From: Liolophura sinensis
Lineage: Eukaryota > Mollusca > Polyplacophora > Chitonida > Chitonidae
Assembly: GCF_032854445.1 (NCBI RefSeq)
Contig: NC_088300.1
Coordinates: 30,549,608-30,613,607, forward strand
DNA: 64,000 bases
Direction of reading: 5' to 3'
Below the pieces are notes generated by a model that saw only the letters and a list, made by a program, of their open reading frames with translations, searched no databases and was not told the origin of the DNA. Made by a program: the position numbers and the translations under genes. Below, one piece after another: positions 20,691 through 33,900 of the stretch (position 1 is its first letter; every line of letters starts with the position of its first letter).

Positions 20691-23600
20691 ACATCTTACA
20701 CTATTCAAAAAGGGGTGGTTTAAGACCACGTTTCAATCACACCAACCCGTGGAAGGATAAGTCACTTCAGGGATCGGTGGAAGTTGACATTGGTGGCAGG
20801 TGACAAACATTGTTTTTCAGCTGACGTCAAAGCGCAACAACAACAGCAAACATTACCCCCTGTGCTAGTATGCGAAAACGAAAGTGAATAGCCTTCAGTG
20901 CCACTGAGCTAGTTTTCAACGAATACATACTCTCATAAAGGAATGGACATTTGTACGCTTTGTTGATAACTTGAAAGTCTTAATTTACAATTTATTCATA
21001 AAGTAAAGAAGAATTCACTGGGTTGGCACTACACACTCTCGATTTCATTTCGTTTCCTTTCATTAGTGTCAACCCAAGTGTACTTAGTCACAGTGTGCTA
21101 GCAACACTTTCTGACATTATGCTGTTGGTGTAGTGTGATAACTGTGAATGTATTACAGCTAGATCACCCTTTGTATTTCTATTGTGTATTTCTTCGCCTA
21201 ACCACTCTGGCGCACACATTGCATTATCACTGGCAGAACTTCCTATGTACTACCAGAGAAGAAGCCAGCATGAGCTGAACACATTGCATCGTAAGCAACT
21301 GTGTAGTCCCATATGTATGACCGTGTGTTTTAATGCTGATAACATAATTATCTGTCATTCACTTGACCATGATTAATGGTCATATATACTCTCGTTAAAG
21401 ATTTAAAAAGTAAGATGCTCTTCTACTCTGGCAAAGAATACAGTACCGAAAGTATATATCGTGAATACATTTTATCTTGTCTACAGGCCACTGAAATTAT
21501 CTACAGGACAGTTTGCCAGGTTTGCAGATGGAACAGCAACTGCCCAGGTATGTTTCAGCAAAATTTCATCACATTCTCAGGATTATGTTAACATTAGGTT
21601 TAAGTTAACATTAGTAAACAGAAAAAAGTGTGACATTAAGCATTATACCTTGATTAATGAAAGTACATTTGTTAATTCTCTTGTCTTTCTCAGCATGGGG
21701 ACACGTCAGTCTTGGTTACTGCTGTCAGCAAATCCAAACCTTCCTCTTCGTCCTTCTTACCTTTAACAGTGAGTATACCATTCAAATGCATTGGTCTCCC
21801 ACTGGGCCGTGATTAAAGGGAGCATTAGGAAGACAAAAGGTGCATTTTATATACCAAACAGAACATGCAGGTGCATCAGTGCTGCACTGTGGAAACTGGT
21901 TACAACAAAGCATATATTATCAGTTGCTCTGTTGGTTAGGAGACAGAGATACATGTACATGTAGCATGCCAGGCTATTTTGCCTTCCTCACTTTCCCTTA
22001 TTTTACATCTCTTTTTGTACTGAAATGGCCAATAGAGCAACTGTTTACATATTTGCAACATACTTCCATCATGTGGCCAGGCTGATCTAGGCTGAAAGTT
22101 TTGGGACCCTTTTGAACTTAATGCTTGTCTTTTTCACCATTTTCTATGCAAAAGACTAAAAAAGGTTTTGGTATTTAGGATCCCAAACTCCTGACCTCCC
22201 AGTGCCTTTGACAGGTTGAAAAAGGCGCTTGATTTTTTCTTGTCTTAAAGGTGGAGAAAACATAAAAAGGACATAAAGTTCACATGAAAAAGACACTTGA
22301 AAATAATTTTTGTATGGTGGGTATTTGGGACCACCTTTTTGGTCTTTATAGGCTTTGTTTAATAATGTCATAAATGAGGATGTAACACAGGTTCAATAAA
22401 TATTTTTGCACTGGAATTTGTTCTTTTCAGCTAACAAATTTATTAAATCTCAATTTGGATCATATTTTTATTTTTTACCAAGTTTGTAGGGTGATCATTA
22501 CAGCCTACACTTACAAACTCTGTTGTGAAAGGTTTGTATACACTATATAAATCATAAAATCTTTTCACGGGTTTGGAGTAAAAATTTTAACACCTCTTAC
22601 TGCTTTATCATAAGCCAAAATTTTTCATGTGGTGTGAGGTTGAAGTATGCATGTATATATTCTGTTGTTATTTTTATTTCATTATTACAGGTTGACTACA
22701 GACAGAAAGCTGCAGCTGCTGGCAGAATTCCCACAAACTATCTGAGACGAGAACTAGGGCCAAGTGAAAAGGAAATACTAACAAGCAGAATGATAGGTCT
22801 GTATCCATTTATACCCACACTTATACAGGCTTCCCACCTGTTTTACCTTTCCTAATTTTGTTACAAGCCCCCACCCATGCTACTTTTCCTACTACTTTAC
22901 AGGACCCCCAACATGTCCTACATTTCCTACTATTCTTTTATAGGCCCCCTCACCTGTCCTACTACTTTTTTACAGGCCCCCTCACCTGTCTTACTATTTT
23001 TTTACAGGCCCCTCATCTGTCCTAATTTTCCTAATATTTTTTACAGGACCAAATACTCAAATATATGGTGTCAGTAATCCCAATATGAGGATTATAGACA
23101 CCATATATTTGTGTATCCCATCACTGAGTGACCATGTAACGCATTTATCCTACAAAGACCCATTAGTTCAGTGCAGAAGACGGATGTATAGGTGAAATGC
23201 TTCAGCTATGTGACCATTATTGGATCCCAACAAAGGGAAATAACCTGTTCAGCAGACACATTTGACATCGTCTGCAGGATTTGAGAATATATCTGTACCC
23301 CATGTGACTGTTGTTACATTGTCTACTGAATGTAATGAACCATATCCCATTCTGACAGTTTGTGAAGTCAGTCAGTTTCTCTTAGCTTTAAAATACTGGT
23401 AAACATTTATCTTTTGGAACTTTAATAGGAAATTCAGTTCTAAGAGTTTTTGGTTTTCATTACAGTAGCTTCTTTAAACAGTATTACATGGCAATTCTTC
23501 CCATTGGTCTAATATTTTCATACAATTTAGTGGCAAATATGAATGTTTGTTTCTGTTAAATTAGAAATTGTTGGAGAAAATTATAGTTATTACAGTTTGA

Positions 23601-24878
23601 ATACATTTTTAGTTGCCTGCACAAACTATATGCCTCGATCAGCAAATAGAAACAACATCCAACATCCAAAGCAATGTTAAGGTAACTGTTAAGGATATTA
23701 TCTTATAAAGTACTGCATATAATGAGGTCAGGATTTGCAGGCATGTAAAGCACAATAACATGAAAGGTATCTTCTATGAATATATAAGTACTTCATATAG
23801 TGAGATGAAGTTTTGCACTCTTGTTTCTCCTACAGGCCCGAGCTCTTTAGTAGGCTTGCTACAAAATCTAAGATAACTTTGTAGAGTTATTTTGGGATTT
23901 GTATTTGAATGTGATGCTCTTTGTCCCTTTCAGATCGCTCACTTCGCCCTTTGTTTCCACCTGGCTTTTTCTGTGAGACACAGGTAAGAGTAGTTGGTAG
24001 TCCTCAAAGCACACATGAAATGCTTGGTGTTTACTTCTTGATATGAATATAGGATGTGGCCTGACATATTAAAGTAAAAAAAAACTTCACAGCTTTCTTA
24101 GTGGTAAGTAAAAATGGCTTCAAAGCACAGTCTTCCTGAGGCACCAGCAGCATTTCCAGAAATTAAGTACCCTACTGTGGTGAAGTCAACAGTGATAGCT
24201 GTCAAAACTACTTTGGCAGAGGAAGAGATGGATTTGGGAGCAATGAGCTGGTTCCGGCTTCCCAGTATGTTCATCGATGACGTGATACCCTGGAATCTAA
24301 ACCCCTGATGAGAAATGTACATAAAAAGGAGGGCCTATTAAGAAGTATAAAATATTCCTCAAGTATGAAATTTTTTTTTTTTTTTTTGGCATATATGTTT
24401 TTATGATTCTTAAAACCATTCTGTTCATTTTGTGGTACATTTTCATGTAACCTTTAATTCATGCCAGTCTGAGATTCACGTAGCCCGTTCCCAAGAATGA
24501 AAATGGCCATGGTATATAATGAAACACCATGTCAATTTATCGGTTCAAGCTAATACACAGTGTTTTGATCTCGAGTTCAGTTTACTCCGATTCATCTGAT
24601 GTTTATAATACGTGCTAAATCTTTTTTTTAATATATCTTTCAGCTGATGTGTAACTTGTTGGCCGTAGATGGAAAGAATGATCCAGATGTCCTGAGCATT
24701 AATGCAGGTATTAAACACGGTTACAAGAGCAGTTTTAATGAGATTCACAGCCATTTGTGGGAAGGTCTGTCAGCAACCTGCAAAATGGTCATGAGTTTCC
24801 TCCCACTGAGACTGATCGCTGTTTTATAAGTGAAATATTCTTGAGTACGGCATAAAACACCAATCAAATATAAATCAA

Positions 24879-24914
<36 letters not shown>

Positions 24915-27900
24915 GAGATTCAACCCACACAGAAAATCTCTGCATAATAAAGCAGAGAAACATGTAATAAAATATTTCCTTTTTAAGAACACGTTTATTA
25001 CCAGGAACCCTGAATAAAACAGTGTGAACTTTGTGTATTATTTTATTACACCAGCATTGTTGTTATGCTAGATGATAAAATGAATTCTTTTGTATCTGCT
25101 TACATACAAGACTTACACAAAATGTTGTTGAGCCACTCTCTGGGAATTTTTTTTTTTTTTTAGAAATGACACTGTGGATGTTAAAATGTGATGAAATGAA
25201 GGAATTTATTAGAAAATCGATTGACAAAGAGTTTATTTTTTACAAAGATATCTCATAGCCAAACCATCGTGAGTATTTTTAGTATTTCTTATTGGCAAAT
25301 GTGGTATTAAATCGTTAACTATTTTGAAATATCTTCACCATTTGTTTTGTTTTAGCCTCAGCAGCGTTAGCGCTGTCAGATATACCATGGAATGGTCCTG
25401 TAGGTAAGAGATGGATAACATATGACAACACAGAATGTTCAGAGACAGAGCAGTTCTCTGCTTGGTTTTGTACTGAGTAAAAGATACAATGTATTGGAAT
25501 CACTGTTATTTCGGTTTTGTTTTCAACGTCAGGAGACTTGGGTTCAAAGCCAGGTCATAAAATGGTACTCGCTTCTGTCTTGCTTAGCATGACACTAAGA
25601 GTTCAGGGCAAAGAAACTGGTTGGTTTCATGTCAGTATAATGTGACTTGGTGGGGTGTCATGTCTGGTGTCTTCAGCATGATACATCAGTAGCAGCAGCA
25701 CTTTGGCAGTGTGGGCTTGCTCTGCCACTGGAAGACACAATCTGTGTACATGCCCCTAATGACTGCTTGTTGTCATATGACTGACAAATTGTTAAGAACC
25801 TCATAAAACCCCAAGCGTACATAAAATGGCAGTGTTCGAAAAGCCATGTACATGTAATTTTGATATATTAAAGGTCTGCTCAGCTTATGTCCACCATCTT
25901 GGTAGCATTTAAAAAAGCAGAATTGGAAGTCATTATTTGCAAGCTGTAATTCGTTTATACTTAATGCCTTGAAGTTACTTTAATTCCAGCGGCAGTTCGT
26001 GTAGGATTTATTGATAACGAGGTCGTGATTAACCCCACTCGCCGTCAGATGTCACAGAGCACATTAAACCTGGTGATAACTGGAGGAGAGAGGAGTCAAG
26101 TAGGTCAGTGAATGTCATTACACAAGTTTCACTTTTCAAAACATGATTTTGGAAAACCTTAAAAATGGAGTTAGTGTTTTGCCAAAAAAATTACATTTGC
26201 TCATGACAAGATTTGTTAATATTTATATATTTATTTGATTACTCTTTTACACAATTTGAGATGTCACCCGAATTATGGTGGGAATTATGGTGTTTTGCCA
26301 AAAAAATCACATTTGCTCATGACAAGATTTGTTAATATTTATATATTTATTTGATTACTGTTTTACACAATTTGAGACCGGCCCGGATAGCACAGTTGGT
26401 AGAGCGTCCGCTTCGGGACCGGTAGATCCAGGATCAATCCTTGGTCGAGTCACACCTAAGACTTTCAAAGAAAAAAAGAAAAGTTGTAACTTCCTCGCTT
26501 GGCGTTCAGCATGAAGGGAATAGTGCAACGACTGGTTGACCCGTATCAGTATAATGGCTCGGGCGGGGCGGCTTTCTTGCCTTCGTTAAGTCGTCTCAGT
26601 GATGCAGCACTAAATAAAAGAGCGGTGGAAATCCGTCCTGCAACAAGAAGGCACATTACACGTGCATGCACCCTAATGATTCCTTCGTCGTCATATGACT
26701 GAAAAATTGTTGAGTATGACGTTATACCCCAAGCACTCACTCACTCACAATTTGAGATGTCACCCGAATTATGGTGGGAATTATGGTGTTTTGCCAAAAA
26801 AATCACATTTGCTCAAGACAAGATTTGTTAATATTTATATATTTATTTGATTACTGTTTTACACAATTTGAGATGTCACCCGAATTATGGTGGGAAGAAC
26901 CTTTCAACTTTCAACTTTCAAAACATGATTTTGAGGTGATTAAAAATGGAGATCTGATGTGCTTATGATTGTTCCAAGACCTCTGTATTTCATCTAGATT
27001 TTACCATTTTTCAAGTGGCACATTTTGCTTTCAGCCATTAAATATGGAGGAAGCGATTCATATAAGGTCACTTTTTTTTTGTGAAGTTCGATTAATTTTA
27101 TGTCAGAAAAACTTAAATGTCAACATCAAAGGTATCATTTTAAGGTTGCGAGCGTCTGAAAGTAGATTTTTACATTCCAAACTTAGATGAAATACAGTAT
27201 ATTTTTTGATATTAATCTCCTCAAGAATGGTGCACTTGTACAAGAGGAGTCAAGTTTATGGCCATAGCTAATCCATACTCAATAAAAATGTAAACGCACG
27301 AAGCAGTTTTATATTGTTTTCTCTCAGTATTAAGTAACGTGTTAACTGAACAATTAGGGTTAGTATTCTTTATCAAGTGTGGCTTCAATTTCCACCAGAT
27401 TTTCACATTTTAGGGCCATAATCCAGGAGATATGGCAGCTTGAAAACAGAGTAGTGGGTAACCACAGTTCACTTTGTGTGTGAGGCTAACGGTGGACACA
27501 CCCAGTGAGTGCCGTGAATTGTGATTATTGACCACTGTTTTCTCACGCTTCAATAGTTTCTGGATTATTGCCCTAAAATGTGATAACCTGGTGGAATTTG
27601 AATTGGTGACCTTTTTTTTTTTACGCAAGGGCTCACATTGGTAAGAGACAAGTGGTGCCAACCGACTTATGACTGCACCATGATATCATGCCAGCATCAT
27701 TATATTAACTTGTTTCTTGTTTGCAGTCATGTTAGAAGCTTCGGCTGAAAATATGTTACAACAGGACTTCATGAAAAGTATCAAACAAGGAATTAAGGAA
27801 ACAAACAGTATCATCTTGAAGGTAACATTTGTTTGGTGTTAAATTGTTTTGACAGATATCTCTGATGCCTGTAGCGGGGAAAAGCTTTTTGTGTTTAATA

Positions 27901-30900
27901 TATCTTCGATTTGATCTTACCTGGTATAAGCCAAATTTGGAAATGATGCTAATTGTAAACCTTTTTTTAGACAGATCATAACATGCCACAGATTATGTTT
28001 TGTGTTTCAGCAAAGGACTTATCATGTTTAATTTAATATATTTGCTTCAAGATTCAAGAACTCCAAAGAAAATATGGAAAGCCAAAGAGAGAACTGACTC
28101 TTCCAAACCCTTATGATAATGAACTGGTGGATACTGTGAAAAGGTTCGTAGAGATTAAAGTAAAAGAGGGCTCAAATGTGAAGTAAGGTTCATCATACTG
28201 AAAACTATGCTAAAATTACTTTTTTAAAATATTTGTTCAGATTTTTTAGGATTGTTGAAAGATATTCAAATTTTAGAATAGTAAGGTGGGCCTAATGAGC
28301 CATACTGATGGCATCTATAAACTCTGACGTCACGTCACTTTTTTTCCTGATGTTCATCACAAGGAAGCAGTATTTAGGAATGTTTTATCAGTAATCTTTT
28401 ACTCATGGGTAAAAAGAGTTATTGCAACATTCATTGTCATGATTGGAGAAAAACTTTCTGTGAGGTCAGAGCTCCTAAGCTCTGATAGTATGGTCCATAA
28501 AGCCCACCATAGAATTCAAATGTTTGGCCGCCTTTGACTCTCTTCACAAAAATCTAAAAAAATAAATGAAAGTATATTTATGCATAGTTTTAAGTGGTCT
28601 ATTTAGTGATGCATACTTCAATTTTTAGAGGGTTTTTCCTTTAACGGCACATGATTATGCAGAAACACCAGGCATAGCCAATCATTTATGACCTGATTTG
28701 CTATTATTGTTACATGATTGGTCCTTATGGGCTGGCGACACCAATGTTTCTGTGTAATCTTTAGAGCCTTAAGTCTCTGATTTAAGATATACTTTCTTTA
28801 ACATAATGCCATTGACTTTCACAAATGCAGTTACTGTAATATTCAGCTATTTCCTGTTGTGTGATTTATCACCCGAAGGCAATGGTGCTCTGCTTAATTT
28901 CATCTCAGTTCTCAAAATCTCAATTAAAATAAGTGAAATAGTTGTAAGTGTTGTTTAAAACACTAATATTGAAAGGACGAGAATAAGTCTTCAGATATTT
29001 GAAATATATGTGATCTTAAATGGTAGCATTTGTGTAAGATCATAGGTGTGTGATTGTGATGAGTCTTTTGAGAGTGTGATGACATTTCTGCTGAATTTAT
29101 CAATAAGAAAATATTGAGATTCAAATTACTCTGATCTTGTGTTGGATGTCTATATATCTGATATATATGATTTTCAGCCTGACCTCTGCTAGACTAGAGC
29201 AAGTTTTGACAGATGAAACACATGATAAGGTTTGGAACTTTATTACTGAAAGCAATGACATAGCTGGTAGTCTAGTATTGATATACATGTCTTAACATGT
29301 ATGGATTTAAGATTGTTTGACATTACTATAAAGCTTACATTTAACGTTATTAAAGCTTACATTTAACATTATAAAGCTTACATTGAATGCTGAATTTTTT
29401 AAAGATTTTCTACAAATGATTCAGTAGAAAAATACTAAAGCAAAAATAATCTTGCTATTTGAGAAAGTTGATGAAGTGTGTTTGAAGTGATACTTTGTTT
29501 AATAGAATGGAATAAAAACTTCAATACAAGGTTGTACATTGTTGTAACATCCATTATAATCTCTTGCTTTTGAATATTTCACACACTTTAATTTTTTTTT
29601 AACCAACAGTTTTCTAGAGATAATGCTTTAACAGAAATAAGGCAAGGTACCCTGGAGAAGTTGAAAGGTATTTAGCAGCTTTCTGGTAATTCATGACTTA
29701 TTGTTGATAACTATTGATGGTCATATTTTCAAATAAAATTATACAAACCAATGCAAATACTATGCATTCATTTACACTATATAAATATGAGATAATTACA
29801 TTTGTAAGAATGAAGTATAGCTCACTCTTTTTATAAGGCCTGTTTATTTTATTACTGGTGAAAAAATTATTGTGACTGTGTGTAGATTTGACTTTGCACT
29901 TACCTTGTTTTTCAATTTTAGAAAATTATCCAGATAAAGATCCGGGTTTATTGATGGAAATTATAAACGATGTGGTGAAAAGTGTTTTTAGGAGTTTAAT
30001 CTTGGATTCTAATAAGAGGTAAGTTTTCAACATTCTGAAAGTCAACAATGCTGAATAATAACTATCACCCCTTAATGCAACCTATCAACAAAGTTGTCTC
30101 CCCTTAGTCCGATTTGTAGTGATTGTCCAGATGATCCTGCCTAGAAATACAACTTTGCCCAAATTACTGCTGTGTTTTTCACCATTATTCTTGTCATGTA
30201 GCATAAGAAAAATGATGTATAAAATCAGATCAAACAGTTAAGAGTGATTTAAAGCCAGCTAAATTGAAGAAAACAGTTGCAAATCAAAAATCACATTAAA
30301 TGTTGTTTTTACATAATACGCATAATAAGAGCATGCCTTTTATTTGCTTGAAAACACAAGATGTGTGTTACTAAATAAATGGTCAGTGACACCCGTGTGG
30401 CTGTTTGTACAGTCTGACATCCATTGGAGTAAAAAATTCTTCAGTATGGCATTTAGGCGTATCAAATAAGTAAAATAAACAATATATAATCTTAAAACTA
30501 TCATTAAATATAATTCTTATAAAATGATCTTTAATATCCAGGTGTGATGGAAGAGAGCTGACTCAACTGAGGGACATATCATGTAAAGTTGACCTTTTCC
30601 GACCTCTTCATGGTTCGGCAGTCTTTCAGAGAGGCCAAACTCAGGTGAGAATTTTGTTATTTTGTATGATAAAAATTGTAATGTGTAAGAATTTTGTTCA
30701 GATTAGAGAATTTACCAAAGTGGTAAATATTTAATGACATTAAATACACACATTGTAGCAAATGAAGTAATTTTTAAATTATTCTCTCCTGGACTATAGA
30801 ATTCGGATGCCAATTTACATCAAGAGGATTGTCAGGTGATTGACGAAAGGTCCATGGGTTATTGTAAGCTCTCTGGTTTCCTTCAGCTGACAGCTGTCAT

Positions 30901-33900
30901 ACATTTGGAAAATTATTGAGAAAAACATTTAAGAACAACCAAAAAAGAAAAGGAGGGAAAAAAAGCTTGATGTAAAGCTATAAGAAGATTAAATCCAAAT
31001 AGTAAAGCAAAGTCATGTTGTTTGCAGGCTGTAATCTACAATCTAACGTCTTTTGGTAACATTTCAGGTGTTATGTACAGTTAGTTTTGACTCTCCAGAC
31101 TCTGCTATGAAGGCTGATCCAATATCTGTGATGACTGGGTAGGCAGATCTTGTCTTATAGACCTAATATACTCTATTTAACTTAGTATTTAAGATATGAC
31201 TTCAGTAACACATTCTGTGGGAATATGAAATTTTCTGTCATCTAAGAAGTATGCTTTAGAGGTTGTTTTCGAGGGTTGATTTTGAAGGCTGGAAAAATTT
31301 ACCTTCCTACAAAAAGCTACATATTAACATAATTATTTTCATTTTAAAACACCGGTCGCTGTGAGTTCAAGTCCAGCTCATGCTGGCGGCCGTACGTGAG
31401 AAGGTCTGTCAGCAACCTGCAGATGGTCGTGGGTTTCCCCCGGGCTCTGCCCGGTTTCCACCCACCATAATGCTGGCCACCGTCGTATAAGTGAAATATT
31501 CTTGAGTACGAAAAAAAAAAAAAAAATTTTAAAACGCAGTCATTATATTGTCCAGAATTTAAGATTATATATGAAAAGCCCTGAGAGTATTTTTCCATCT
31601 GTGGAACTGGATAGATCATATACTATTGTCAGTGTTGGTGATATTTTAAATATAGCAGCTGCAGAGATTAAACTGACAGCAAGCTGTTAATTGTTCAGCT
31701 TTTGGATGTACATACATTGCATCCAGAAACTTTGTGTATGTACATTAAGTAACAATGCTATGTTATCAGTTTTAGCCGTTTAATGCATTTTCTTTTCATC
31801 TTGTATTTATTGTTCTCCTTTTTTCTTAGGGGACTTAAGGAGAAAAATTTCATGCTTCACTATGAGGTAAGAATTTAGCTTTTTTTTTTCTTTTTGGGCA
31901 GTATTCTACCCACTCATTTCATTGTTCATCTGAGTATAATATAGTACAGGTAGATATGACTCGTTGTTCACATCTCTGTCAAGATGCCAAGATTTACAGT
32001 CAAGTATTTCTTGTAGGATATCAAAAGACCACCAAGGGTTCAAATTATGCAGTTCTTATTTTTGTGAGAATTGTCATAAAAAGCACAATTTCATCAAACT
32101 GATTATTCAAAGCATCAAGTTAAATTTATGTGTTTACATTTATTTATAATGCCTTTTTATCAATATAATCTTTGTTTATATAAAGCAATGTTTTTTTTCT
32201 TTTTTCAGTTTCCGCCATATGCAACAAATGAAACCGGTCGACCTGGAGCCATTGGTCGGCGGGAATTAGGCCATGGTTTGTCATATATCTTTTTTTTGAC
32301 AGCACTCTTAATTACTCAAAGTTCTAAATGATACCTCCGCACAAAGTTTATGAGAAAGAAATTACATCAGAAATACAGCAAAATTATTTTTTTGTTCTGA
32401 ATCATATTACAGGTGCCCTAGCTGAGAAGGGTTTACGCCCAATATTGCCCAGTAACTTCCCCTTTACAATTCGGCTGACTTCAGAAGTATTAGAATCCAA
32501 TGGTAAGACTCAGTTATCTGTAATTTAGAATCATATTTGAAAGTTATATTTTTCAGTATCTTTCTTCTGGGATTTTATCTTTCTCACCCACTCGAGCAAT
32601 GTAACCCTTTAACAAAATATACAGCATTAGAACCATGTCATATTTAGTGTTATATGAGTATGTGTGACTTGGTTTTGGCCGAGTGGTGCTTGTCTTTTAA
32701 TAACTAGGATACATTAGGTGCGAGTTCAATCCCGGCATTTGACTCGGAATTTGTAGATTCCCCTGATCTCACTGTTCATAGGGTTTTAGTGACAGCAGGT
32801 GACGCTGCTCGGTGGTGATTTGTAGAATCTAGCATTTGTTGAAGACCACTTGTCTTTCAGCAATACATTTTGCATATCTGTATGTCTCACATGAGTAAGG
32901 TTTCTTAGGTTTACGTCGGGTACTCTGGTTTCCTCCACCCACAAAGCTGACCGAAGTGAAAATTTCTTGAATATTGTGTTAAACAACACTGAACTAAATA
33001 TATTGTATCATTTCATTTTAGACGGCTTCAAACCTGGGTCAGGTCATACCAAAGATTATATTTATTTATTTATTTGATTGGTGTTTTACGCCGTACTCAA
33101 GAATATTTCACTTATACGACGTCGGCAAGCATTATAGTGGGAGGAAAATGGGGCAGAGCCTCGTGTAAACCCACAACCATCCGCAGGTTGCTAGCAGACC
33201 TTCCCATGTACGGCCGGAGAAGAAGCCAGCATGAACTGGACTTGAACTCCCAAACGTTTTATAAATGTTACTTGTTGCTGCCTGGCTTGGCACTCAGCAC
33301 TGATAGGTTAGAGCAGAAGGACTGGTTGGCCCGGTGTCAGTATAATGTGACTGGGTGAGGTGTCATATCTGGTGTCTTTGGCATTATATTTCAGTGGCGG
33401 AGGCACTTTGGCAGCATGGATTCGTCCTGCCATAAGAAGACACAGTGTGTGTACACACTCTTACTGACTCCTCGTCATCATATGACTGAAAACTTGTCAA
33501 GTATAACGTTAAACCCCAAGCATTCTTTCATTCATCCCTTTCATTTGTATCTGGGGCCTCCGTGGCTCAGTCGGTTAAAGCGCTAGCGCAGCGTAATGAC
33601 CCAGGAGCCTCTCACCAATGGGGTCACTGCGAGTTTATGTCCAGCTCCTGCTGGCTTCCTCTCCGGCCGTACGTGAGAAGGTCTGCCAGCAACATGCGGA
33701 TGGTCCTGGGTTTCCCCTGGGCTCTGCCCGGTTTCCACCCACCATAATGCTGGCCGCCACCGTATAAGTGAAATATTCTTGAGTGCGGCGTAAAACACCA
33801 ATCAAATAAATAAATAATTTGTATCTGACTGTATTGTATGTATGCTGTTCACCAGGTTCATCTTCTATGGCATCTGTGTGTGGGGGAAGCCTAGCCCTGA

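Noticed and set aside
33553-33625. tRNA gene
   Set aside because: A box and a weak B box are present, but the head cannot form a clean cloverleaf and continues into the SINE body. The same holds for 26383, 32661, 35975 and 37428.
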